Shown: piece by piece, positions 1 through 6,808 of the stretch
Position numbering within the stretch: position 1 is the first letter of the stretch
Layout of the letters: each line of letters opens with the position of its first letter
From: Fimbriimonadales bacterium
Lineage (GTDB): Bacteria > Armatimonadota > Fimbriimonadia > Fimbriimonadales > Fimbriimonadaceae
Reading direction: 5' to 3'
Assembly: GCA_026418055.1 (NCBI GenBank)
Contig: JAOACB010000019.1
Location: 1 to 43,009, forward strand
Length of the DNA: 43,009 nt
Translations under genes and position numbers: made by a program
The notes under the pieces: model-generated
Databases searched by the model: none
Told to the model about the DNA's origin: nothing
The model's input: only the letters and a program-made list of their open reading frames with translations

Positions 1-394
1 CCGCCCTCACCGCGGCGAGGGTCTCGAACGCCAGCGCGAACAGCGCGTCGCCGGCCAGGATCGCGATCGCTTCGCCGAACGCCTTGTGGCACGTCGGTCG
101 ACCCCTGCGCAGGTCGTCGTCGTCGATCGCGGGCAGGTCGTCGTGGATCAGAGAGAACGCGTGCACCATCTCCAGCGCGGCGGCCGCGTCCAACGCGGGG
201 CCGTGCGGATCGCCGCCGGCGGCCTCGGCGCACAGAAGGCACAGCACGGGCCGGAGGCGCTTCCCCGGCCCCAGGCAACTGTAGCGCATCGCGGCGTGCA
301 ACTCCTCCGGACGGCTGTCGGCGCCCGGCAGCAACTGGTCGAGGCGAGCGTCCACCACCGCCTTCCAAGCCTCCATGCGCTCGCTCAGAGCCAC
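1..394 (-). CDS. ispA: Polyprenyl (farnesyl/geranylgeranyl) diphosphate synthase, N-terminal part
   Basis: Head-to-tail condensation of isopentenyl diphosphate with allylic diphosphates, cytoplasmic, feeding quinone, undecaprenyl or carotenoid synthesis. The minus strand reads PGKRLRPVLCLLCAEAAGG and then the first Asp-rich motif, LIHDDLPAIDDDDLRRGRPT, followed by HKAFGEAIAILAGDALF. These are the KRLRP, DDxxD and G(Q/E)A...LAGDAL blocks of the trans-prenyltransferase family. The gene runs off the left edge, so the second DDxxD is outside the window. Start: GTG at 394 is preferred over ATG at 376 because a TAAACT -10 (407 to 402) lies 7 nt before the GTG, mirroring the divergent neighbour. Symbol is by family; product chain length cannot be read from this part. 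Confidence 0.9.
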   Translation of the reverse strand, partial: MALSERMEAWKAVVDARLDQLLPGADSRPEELHAAMRYSCLGPGKRLRPVLCLLCAEAAGGDPHGPALDAAAALEMVHAFSLIHDDLPAIDDDDLRRGRPTCHKAFGEAIAILAGDALFALAFETLAAVRA

Positions 395-400
395 GATCGG

Positions 401-438
401 CAGTTTACCAGTCGCTCGCCGGACCCTTCGGTAAACTG
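401..438. promoter_or_regulatory. Face-to-face divergent promoters forming an inverted repeat
   Basis: CAGTTTACC (401-409) and GGTAAACTG (430-438) are a perfect 9-bp inverted repeat with a 20-nt centre. Each arm contains TAAACT at -10-like distance from a start codon: 7 nt from the ispA GTG (394, minus) and 8 nt from the DUF1015 ATG (446, plus). With a usual 17-nt spacer, each -35 would overlap the other promoter's -10, so the two promoters should compete. A repressor operator is the alternative reading. Confidence 0.6.
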
Positions 439-445
439 AGCCGCC

Positions 446-1720
446 ATGGCGACCATCCGTCCGTTCCGAGGACTGCGCTTCACCCCGCAGGCGGGCCCGA
501 TCGACCAGCTGGTGGCCCCGCCCTACGACGTGCTGACGCCCGAGGAGCGGGACGCGTTCGCCGCCAAGAACCCCCACAACATCGTGCACCTGACGCTGCC
601 CGAGCAGAAGCCCGACGACCGCAGCAAGTACGTGAAGTACGCGCGCAGCGCGGCCCTGCTGGCCGATTGGCGGCGCAACGGCGTGCTGGCCCCGGAGGCC
701 GAGCCGGTGCTGTACCGCTACGTTCAGACGTTCTCCGTGCCCGGGGCGGACGGTCCGCTGGCGCGCACCTCGGTGATCGCGCTGCTCAAGACGGAGCCGT
801 ACGAGAAGGGCGTCGTGCTGCCGCACGAGCAGACGTTCCCCAAGCACAAGGAGGACCGCCTGCGCCTTCTGGAGGCCACTCGGGCGCATCTGGAGTGCAT
901 CTTCGGCCTGTACGAGGATCCGGGCGCGCGGCTGTTCGACGCCGTGCGGGCCGCCCCCGCGGAGAAGGCCGCCGACGTGACCACCGAGGACGGCGTGCGG
1001 CACGAGCTGCAACCGATCCGAGACCCGGAGGCGATCCGCGCGCTCGTCTTCGCCTTGGACGAGAAGAAGGTCTGGATCGCCGACGGGCACCACCGCTACG
1101 AGACGGCTTGCGCCTTTCGAGCCCAGCTGGGCGAGCGGCCCGGCCTGGTGGCCGAGGACTTCCTGATGATGGCGCTGAGCAGCATGTCGGACCCCGGGCT
1201 GGCCCTGTTGCCCACGCACCGCACCCTGAGGGACGTGCCGCTGACCGCCGACGAGGTCCGCGCCAAGCTCGGCGGGCGCTTCGAAGTCCGCGACGTGGCC
1301 AAGGAGGCCCTGCTGAGGGCGCTGGAGGAGGCCGGGGCGCACGCCTTCGGCATCGTGCTTCCCGGCGGCGCGGCGCTGCTGGCCACGCTGCGAGAGCCCG
1401 AGCGGCTGGGAGAGCTGATCGGCGGCGAGGGCAGCCTCGACCTGAAGTCGCTCGACGTGACCATCCTGCATTCGATGGTCCTCGAGGAGCTTCTGGGCGT
1501 GAGGGGCCTCGACCGCGTCGGCTACACGCGCAACCCCGAGGAGGCGCTGCGCGCGCCCGAGGAGGGTTGCTCCGCGGCGTTCCTCATGAACCCGCCCAGC
1601 GTGGACGACATGCGGCGCATCGCCCTGGGCGGCGAGAAGATGCCCCAGAAGAGCACGTTCTACTATCCCAAGATCCTCAGCGGCCTGGTGCTGTGGTCGC
1701 TGTCGGACTTCGACGCATGA
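446..1720 (+). CDS. DUF1015 family protein
   Basis: A 424-aa cytoplasmic protein of the DUF1015 family, whose biochemical role is not established. Family marks are the N-terminal FRGLRFTPQAG...LVAPPYDVLTPEERD block, KHKEDRLRLLEATRA, the central WIADGHHRYETA motif near residue 210 and the C-terminal LMNPPSVDDMRRIALGGEKM and PQKSTFYYPK blocks. The length is usual for the family. The stop overlaps the next start in an ATGA junction, so it is translationally coupled to the MBL-fold gene downstream. TAAACT at 432-437 lies only 8 nt before the ATG and no Shine-Dalgarno is visible, which predicts a leaderless transcript. Family assignment is firm; function is unknown. Confidence 0.9.
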   Translation: MATIRPFRGLRFTPQAGPIDQLVAPPYDVLTPEERDAFAAKNPHNIVHLTLPEQKPDDRSKYVKYARSAALLADWRRNGVLAPEAEPVLYRYVQTFSVPGADGPLARTSVIALLKTEPYEKGVVLPHEQTFPKHKEDRLRLLEATRAHLECIFGLYEDPGARLFDAVRAAPAEKAADVTTEDGVRHELQPIRDPEAIRALVFALDEKKVWIADGHHRYETACAFRAQLGERPGLVAEDFLMMALSSMSDPGLALLPTHRTLRDVPLTADEVRAKLGGRFEVRDVAKEALLRALEEAGAHAFGIVLPGGAALLATLREPERLGELIGGEGSLDLKSLDVTILHSMVLEELLGVRGLDRVGYTRNPEEALRAPEEGCSAAFLMNPPSVDDMRRIALGGEKMPQKSTFYYPKILSGLVLWSLSDFDA

Positions 1721-2523
1721 TCCTGCGCATCCTCGGTTCCGGGTCGGCCGACGGCATCCCTGCGTTCTTCTCGGACGACCGGGTGAGCGAGCACGCCCGC
1801 AGGCACGGCGGCAAGGACGTGCGCACCCGCTCGGGCGCGCTGGTGGACGGGCACATCAAGATCGACCTGCCCCCCGACACCCTGCTGCAGCTGCAGCGCG
1901 ACGGCCTGCGGGCCAGCGACTGGACGGCGCTCGTGTTCACGCACAGCCACGACGACCACTTCAGCTACCCCGAGCTGCAGTACGCCGTCCACCCGTTCAA
2001 CGACAACCTGTTCGCGCCGTTCGCGATCTACGGCAACGCGTTCGTCCTGTCGGAGATCCGGTCGTACTACCCCGACTGGCCGTTCGAGCTGCACGAGACG
2101 CGAAGCTTCGTGCCGTTCCGCCACGCAGGCTACACCATCACCCCGGTGAGGGCCGAGCACCTGGACGACGAGGACGCCCAGAACCTGCTGATCGACGACG
2201 GCGAGAGCACGCTGCTGTACGCCACCGACACCGGCTGGTGGCCGGAGGCCACCTGGGACTTCCTCAAGAACCGTAGGCTGGATCTGCTCGTGCTGGAGTG
2301 CACGGAGGCGTTCGCCCCCACCGCCTACCACGGACACCTGGACGCGCGCGGTTTCCTGAGGGCGCTGGAGCGCCTGCGGTCGCAGGGGACCATCGACGAC
2401 CGCACGGTGGTCTGCACCACGCACCACAGCCACTCGGGCGAGGCCACGCATGAGGAGCTCGAGCGCTTCTTCGGGCCCCACGGCGTGGTGGTCGGTTTCG
2501 ACGGCCTGCAAATCGAGATTTGA
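1717..2523 (+). CDS. MBL-fold metallo-hydrolase (PhnP-like)
   Basis: A 268-aa metallo-beta-lactamase-fold hydrolase. It starts with the LRILGSGSADGIP strand seen in PhnP/ElaC-like members and contains the metal-binding THSHDDHF motif around residue 77, LLYATDTG with the bridging Asp, and a late TTHHSHSGEATHEE segment that can supply the last His ligand. PhnP-type enzymes are cyclic phosphodiesterases, but substrate cannot be inferred from sequence. No signal peptide, so cytoplasmic. It overlaps the DUF1015 stop by 4 nt (ATGA), so the two are one operon. The ligand motifs are seen; the PhnP-like label is family knowledge, and the specific reaction is unknown. Confidence 0.85.
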   Translation: MILRILGSGSADGIPAFFSDDRVSEHARRHGGKDVRTRSGALVDGHIKIDLPPDTLLQLQRDGLRASDWTALVFTHSHDDHFSYPELQYAVHPFNDNLFAPFAIYGNAFVLSEIRSYYPDWPFELHETRSFVPFRHAGYTITPVRAEHLDDEDAQNLLIDDGESTLLYATDTGWWPEATWDFLKNRRLDLLVLECTEAFAPTAYHGHLDARGFLRALERLRSQGTIDDRTVVCTTHHSHSGEATHEELERFFGPHGVVVGFDGLQIEI

Positions 2524-2528
2524 GGGAT

Positions 2529-2534
2529 TACAAT
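2529..2534 (+). promoter_or_regulatory. -10 element TACAAT of the GH5-like gene
   Basis: TACAAT lies 5 nt before the ATG at 2540, implying a leaderless or near-leaderless mRNA. It sits just after the MBL stop codon, so the glycosidase gene has its own promoter. Confidence 0.5.
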
Positions 2535-2539
2535 GGGGC

Positions 2540-3616
2540 ATGGCCCCTGCGGTGGCTTGGGTGTTTCCGGTCGGTCGGCCGACGGAGGGCCGAACGACCG
2601 TCGAGATCCGGCGAGAGGAGTTCTGGATCGACGGGCGCCCGACGCTGGAGGGCCGCGTCTGGCGGGGGATGAGCCTGCAGGGCCTCCTGCCCAACGCTCG
2701 CCTGGTGCAAGGCATCTTCGACGACCTGAACCCCGAGACGCGGCCCCGCTTCGCCTATCCGGACACCGGCGCGTGGGATCCTGACCGCAACACGTCGGAG
2801 TTCGTCGCGGCCATGCCCGAGTGGCGACGCCACGGCCTGCTCGCGTTCACGCTGAACCTGCAGGGAGGCAGCCCCGAGGGATACTCCCAAGCCCAACCTT
2901 GGCACAACAGCGCCTTCGAGGCCGACGGCCGCCTGCGCCCCGACTACCTGGCTCGGCTGCGGCGCATCCTGGACAAAGCCGACGAGCTGCGCATGGCGGT
3001 GATCCTTGGGCTGTTCTACTTCGGACAGGACGAGCGCCTGCGCGACGAGGAAGCGGTGCAGCGCGCCGTGAGGAACGCCGTGCGGTGGGTGCTCGAGCAA
3101 GGCTATCGGAACGTGCTGATCGAGATCAACAACGAGGCCGACATCGCCTACGAGCACGCCATCCTGCAGCCCCAGCGCGTGCACGAGCTCATCCGCCTGG
3201 CCAGAGGCATCCGGGTGCGGGGCCGCAGCCTGCCGGCCAGCGCCAGCCTGTCCGGCGGCAAGGTTCCGCCGAGGCAGGTTCTCGAGGCATCCGACTTCGT
3301 GCTGCTGCACGGCAACGGCGTGGGAAGCCCCGACGCGCTGCGAGAGCTGATCCGCTCCGTCCGCGCTTCCAAGGGCTATTCCCCCAAACCGATCGTGGTC
3401 AGCGAGGACGACCACTTCGACTTCGAGAAGCCCGACAACCACATGGTCGCCGCGCTCTCGGAGCGCGCGGGCTGGGGCTACTTCGACTACCGCAGGCCGG
3501 GCGAGGGATTCGAGCAGGGCTTCCAGAGCGTGCCCGCGGACTGGGGAATCCGGTCCGAGCGCAAGCGCGGTTTCTTCCGCCTGCTTGCGGAAGCCAGCGG
3601 GATTTCGGAGCACTGA
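2540..3616 (+). CDS. GH5-like (TIM-barrel) glycoside hydrolase homologue
   Basis: A 358-aa protein resembling clan GH-A cellulase-superfamily enzymes. The pattern is seen as LLAFTLNLQGG near 100-110, VILGLFYFG near 154-162, the acid/base-like VLIEINNEAD with E199 after Asn, and IVVSEDDHFD with E289 where the nucleophile is expected at the end of strand 7. The spacing of the two Glu residues fits retaining GH-A hydrolases. No clear signal peptide is present, so it may act in the cytoplasm, or the N-terminus may be mis-set. Start: ATG 2540 rather than the upstream in-frame ATG at 2450, which lies inside the MBL gene; the TACAAT -10 supports 2540. Substrate unknown; it could also be a non-catalytic barrel. 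Confidence 0.7.
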   Translation: MAPAVAWVFPVGRPTEGRTTVEIRREEFWIDGRPTLEGRVWRGMSLQGLLPNARLVQGIFDDLNPETRPRFAYPDTGAWDPDRNTSEFVAAMPEWRRHGLLAFTLNLQGGSPEGYSQAQPWHNSAFEADGRLRPDYLARLRRILDKADELRMAVILGLFYFGQDERLRDEEAVQRAVRNAVRWVLEQGYRNVLIEINNEADIAYEHAILQPQRVHELIRLARGIRVRGRSLPASASLSGGKVPPRQVLEASDFVLLHGNGVGSPDALRELIRSVRASKGYSPKPIVVSEDDHFDFEKPDNHMVAALSERAGWGYFDYRRPGEGFEQGFQSVPADWGIRSERKRGFFRLLAEASGISEH

Positions 3617-3969
3617 GGCCGACACCGCCGAAATCCGCGCTCCCTTTGGGCGCGCCGTTCCGTCTTGCACAATAGCCAACGGAGTGGCGGGCGCACAGGC
3701 CAGGAGGGCCTTCTCCTTCCACCCGCGTCTCCAAGCCCCTTTCCGAGCGTCGGCGCCGCCTCCGCGCCGTTGCATCCGAGCAGGCCGAAGGCGCCGCGCC
3801 GAGGCAGTTGAGGGCATGCTCTCCCCGAGCGTCCCCGACGGCCCGTCGCCGGCCCGGGTCCTCCCTTGCCCCGCCTCGGTGGCCCGGGCCCGCGGGAACC
3901 GGCCCTTGGCGAGGGTCACTCTGGTTTCGGGGCGCCGATCGGCCACAATACTGCTGTAGGTTCAGCGCC
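3617..3969. other. Intergenic region without a recognised gene
   Basis: About 350 nt between the glycosidase and the TPR gene. Open frames here have no family signature and read as shadow frames. I found no tmRNA, RNase P or SRP RNA core motifs. There is a CACAAT near 3667-3672 and another near 3945-3950, and several GC-rich self-complementary stretches around 3750-3900, so an unannotated RNA is possible but unsupported. The TPR promoter lies at its right end. Confidence 0.4.
3957..3962 (+). promoter_or_regulatory. -10 element TAGGTT of the TPR gene
   Basis: TAGGTT lies 7 nt before the ATG at 3970 and no Shine-Dalgarno is seen, predicting a leaderless transcript. Confidence 0.45.
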
Positions 3970-4890
3970 ATGCCCGTATCGATCATCGGAAAGTGGTTCG
4001 GCTTCGGTCGCGACAGGCACTTCGACGAGGGCCTGCGCTGCGTCGACCGCGGGGACTTCGAGAACGCGATCCCCGCGTTCGAGCGCTCGCTGGAGACCAG
4101 CACCGACCCGGCGACCCTGCGGCTCGCCCGGTTCCACCTGGGCGAGGCGCACCGCCAGCTGGCGCAGATCCACATGACCGCCGAGCGGTTCGACGAGGCC
4201 GTCCGACACCTGGAGGCGGCTCTCGAGATCCATCCGAGCTACCCGGACCTGCACTTCAACCTGGCGCGCGCCCTGCACAAGCTGGGAGACGCCTCACAGG
4301 CGCACAGGGCGCTGGACACCGCGCTGCGCCTGAACCCCCGCTACGCCGAGGCCATCCTGCTCGAGGGCATCCTTTGGTACGAGGCCGGCCGCCACGAGGA
4401 CGCGCTCGCGAGGATCGACTACGCCGCGAGCCTGAACCCCCAGTGCGGCGGCGACACGCTGGCCTACGCCAAGGAATGCCACCGGAAGGGCCAGCACGAG
4501 AGGGCCCTGAAGAACCTGAGGGGCCTTCTGGACCATGCGCCCTGCGACGCCAACTTCCACGCGTTCGTGGCGGACGGCCTGGCCCGCGACGGCGAGTACG
4601 AGCGCGCCTTCGAGGAGTACGAGAAGGCTCTGCAGCTCGCACCGAACTACCCGGACATCCGTTGCCGCTACGGCCAGGCGCTGCTGGCGGCCGGAAGGCC
4701 CGAGGACGCGTTGGCGCAACTGCGCGCGGCCATCGGCATCAACCCGCGGTACGCGGACGCGCAGGCGAACCTCGGCGTGGCCCTGAAGAGGCTCGGCAGG
4801 CACGACGAGGCGCGGCAGGCGTTCCGCGCGGCCTTGGACGTCGACCCGCACCACCCGATCGCGAGTCTGGAAGCCGAGCGCTTGGGCTGA
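3970..4890 (+). CDS. Tetratricopeptide repeat protein
   Basis: A 306-aa protein built almost entirely of TPR units. Repeats are visible as FDEGLRCVDRGDFENAIPAF, FDEAVRHLEAALEIHPSYPD, YAEAILLEGILWYEAGRHED, FHAFVADGLARDGEYERAFE, YPDIRCRYGQALLAAGRPED and YADAQANLGVALKRLGRHDE, each with the W/L-G-Y/F-A-P spacing of a 34-residue repeat. There is no signal peptide; the first ten residues are only weakly hydrophobic. TPR domains bind protein partners, and nothing here names the partner. It stands alone, with its own -10 upstream and an imperfect hairpin after the stop. Function unknown beyond scaffolding. Confidence 0.88.
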   Translation: MPVSIIGKWFGFGRDRHFDEGLRCVDRGDFENAIPAFERSLETSTDPATLRLARFHLGEAHRQLAQIHMTAERFDEAVRHLEAALEIHPSYPDLHFNLARALHKLGDASQAHRALDTALRLNPRYAEAILLEGILWYEAGRHEDALARIDYAASLNPQCGGDTLAYAKECHRKGQHERALKNLRGLLDHAPCDANFHAFVADGLARDGEYERAFEEYEKALQLAPNYPDIRCRYGQALLAAGRPEDALAQLRAAIGINPRYADAQANLGVALKRLGRHDEARQAFRAALDVDPHHPIASLEAERLG

Positions 4891-4913
4891 CCGCGGGCTT
4901 CGGCAAGCCGGTC
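4889..4913 (+). terminator. Imperfect hairpin after the TPR gene
   Basis: GACC (4889-4892) pairs with GGTC (4910-4913) and GGCTT (4896-4900) with AAGCC (4905-4909), with a 3-nt bulge GCG and loop CGGC. It overlaps the TPR stop codon. There is no T tract. Confidence 0.4.
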
Positions 4914-4966
4914 GGACGCCGGGGCGCGACCCAACCCGATTCGGGTACTCTCGTCCCAGAACTCTC

Positions 4967-5977
4967 ATGGTGCACCGAGGCTTCCTTCTCTCGCTCCGCC
5001 GTACTCTCCGTCGTGGCCCGAACCTGCCGTGGTGCGCGGCGCTGCTGCTGGCGCTCGGTTGCGGAGGCGGCTCCGACCCTCAAGGGGACTCGTCCGGGCG
5101 CATGCTGCTGGCGGAGGTCTCCGAGCGGGAGATCCGCATCTTCCTTCCGGCTTCCGACCGTCCGACCGACCGATGGTTCGAGTTCGGCCTGCGTCGGTTC
5201 GAAAGGCCGTTCGACCCCGCCGGCAAGGCCGCCAACCACAACCTCGACGCGTGGAACCTCGACCGGGTGTTCGAGGTTCGCGAGAGCGAGGGGAGGATGG
5301 AGAGGCTGCGCGGGGGGAAGCCGATCGTCGCCGCCGGCTCGTGGGAGTGCGCGATCCGCGAGAAGGGCGCCAGGGACTTCATCGGCTCGTACGCCCACGG
5401 CGACGAGACGCTGCAGACCTTCTCGCTGTGGGCGGACGACCAGCCCGTCGACCTGGCCGCGGGGGGCCGCCTGCAGGCGCGCAAGATCGTGTTCCGACAC
5501 CGGTCGGTGCTCCACCGGTGCGACACGCAGACTCCGGTGGCGGAGTACGAGAGGACCTACACGTTCCGAGACGACGGCCTCGTGCTCTCGCAGGACCTGT
5601 TCTGGCTCGAGCCGATGGAGGTGACCGACGGATACCTCGCGATGCTGCCGATTCGACGGAACCTGGACGGCGCGACCGGCGAGCTCATCACGGACTCGGG
5701 CCGCCGCGACTTCGGGCCCGAGGAGGACCTATCGGCCCCAGGCTTCCCCGCGCGGTACACGGTGGGCACGCGGAGGGTCAGGATCTGGGGTCGGCAGAGC
5801 GGCCTGCGCGCTTCGGTGGAGATCCTCGAGCGGAGCGGCCTGCCGTCGCCGGAGTTCCACTTCAGCTCCGCGCCGGCGTACAACAAGCTGTACTTCGACT
5901 GCACGCGGAACCGCAGCGTCAAGGCAGGGGAGCGGTGGCGGGTGCGCGTCCGCTACCGGCTGGCCTCCGCCCCGTAA
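4967..5977 (+). CDS. Secreted lipoprotein of unknown function
   Basis: A 336-aa lipoprotein. A basic N-terminus (RRTLRRG) is followed by a hydrophobic stretch and a lipobox LALGC with Cys32, then GGGSDPQGDSSG, a typical flexible linker. The mature part is beta-rich and polar: EIRIFLPASDRPTDRWFEFG, HNLDAWNLDRVFEV, KIVFRHRSVLHRCDTQTPVA and a closing RVRVRYRLASAP. The features recall glycan-binding or carbohydrate-modifying beta-sandwich proteins, but no family motif was recognised. A GGGTACTCT -10-like element (TACTCT at 4946-4951) lies 15 nt before the ATG. It ends 3 nt from the convergent M48 gene. Export as a lipoprotein is strong; function unknown. Confidence 0.75.
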   Translation: MVHRGFLLSLRRTLRRGPNLPWCAALLLALGCGGGSDPQGDSSGRMLLAEVSEREIRIFLPASDRPTDRWFEFGLRRFERPFDPAGKAANHNLDAWNLDRVFEVRESEGRMERLRGGKPIVAAGSWECAIREKGARDFIGSYAHGDETLQTFSLWADDQPVDLAAGGRLQARKIVFRHRSVLHRCDTQTPVAEYERTYTFRDDGLVLSQDLFWLEPMEVTDGYLAMLPIRRNLDGATGELITDSGRRDFGPEEDLSAPGFPARYTVGTRRVRIWGRQSGLRASVEILERSGLPSPEFHFSSAPAYNKLYFDCTRNRSVKAGERWRVRVRYRLASAP

Positions 5978-5980
5978 CCC

Positions 5981-6808
5981 TCAGGCGGCGTCGAAGCCCG
6001 CGAGGATCCGGTCGTAGGCGCCGCTGTTGGCCCATCGCTCCAGCTCCTTGGCCCGGTGCACCGGCATCGGGTGCGTCAGCGCCGCCGAGCCGGAGAGGAA
6101 CAGCAGCACCTTGTCCGCCGGCCCGGCGTCTTGGTAGGCCCTGGCCTGCAGCAGGAACTCGTCGGCATCGAGCTCGTGCGCGAAGCGGCTGATGCCCGCG
6201 CACAGCCTCAGATTCGCCTCGATCGAGGTCTCCAGACTCTGAGAGGCCAGCAGCCCGGCTCGGTCGGCGGTCAGCTCGGCCATGCGCGACCACTGCGCCA
6301 TCGCCATCAGAAGTCCCATGCCGGCCACGTCGCCCAAGCCGAAGGTGCGCCGACCGAGCATCTCCAGCAACGGCAGCAGCACCGCCGCGACGGACTTGTA
6401 CAGCACGTGGCCCGCCTTGACGTGCCCCAGCTCGTGGCCGATCAGGTGGTACAGGTGCGCGTCGTCCAACGCGTCGAGGATCGAGGAGCGCAGGGTGATG
6501 TAGGGCCTCTCCACGCCTCCGGCGAACGCGTTGGGAAACGGGTTGGCGGTCACGTACAGCTCCGGCTCCGGCACGTCGAGCACAGCGCAGCACTCTCGGA
6601 AGATGCCGTAGACGGTGCGGAACTGGCGCGGCCCGCAACGCACCGCAGAGGCCATGTTCAGCAGGTACATGCGGCGGTCCAGCCCAACCTCGTGGAACTT
6701 CTGGATGACCTTCGGAAGCAGGGGAACCTTCTGCAGCGCCTGCAGCGCCGCCCGGTCTCCCTCGTGCGCGAACGATTCGGCCCGCAGGCCGGGCAGGCGG
6801 CGCCGCAT
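5981..6808 (-). CDS. M48-family zinc metalloprotease
   Basis: A 275-aa peptidase of the M48 (HtpX/Ste24-like) family. It shows PELYVTANPFPNAFAGG, typical of the strand before the active site, then HLIGHELGHVKAGH with H125, E126 and H129, and MAELTADRAGLLA with E178 as third zinc ligand. The usual strong N-terminal membrane helices are missing, and only a moderately hydrophobic helix (about 138-150) follows the zinc site. The protein may be soluble or peripherally bound. The start codon shares a base with the GH57 stop (TGATG), so it is translated from the branching-enzyme mRNA. The protease role in glycogen metabolism, if any, is unclear. Confidence 0.9.
   Translation of the reverse strand: MRRRLPGLRAESFAHEGDRAALQALQKVPLLPKVIQKFHEVGLDRRMYLLNMASAVRCGPRQFRTVYGIFRECCAVLDVPEPELYVTANPFPNAFAGGVERPYITLRSSILDALDDAHLYHLIGHELGHVKAGHVLYKSVAAVLLPLLEMLGRRTFGLGDVAGMGLLMAMAQWSRMAELTADRAGLLASQSLETSIEANLRLCAGISRFAHELDADEFLLQARAYQDAGPADKVLLFLSGSAALTHPMPVHRAKELERWANSGAYDRILAGFDAA

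Noticed and set aside
3585-3959. A 124-aa plus-strand ORF in the gap before the TPR gene.
   Set aside because: Arg/Ala/Pro-rich translation without motif, no ribosome-binding site, and overlap with the glycosidase C-terminus.
3617-3969. tmRNA, RNase P RNA or SRP RNA in the long gap.
   Set aside because: The conserved core sequences of these RNAs were not found on either strand.
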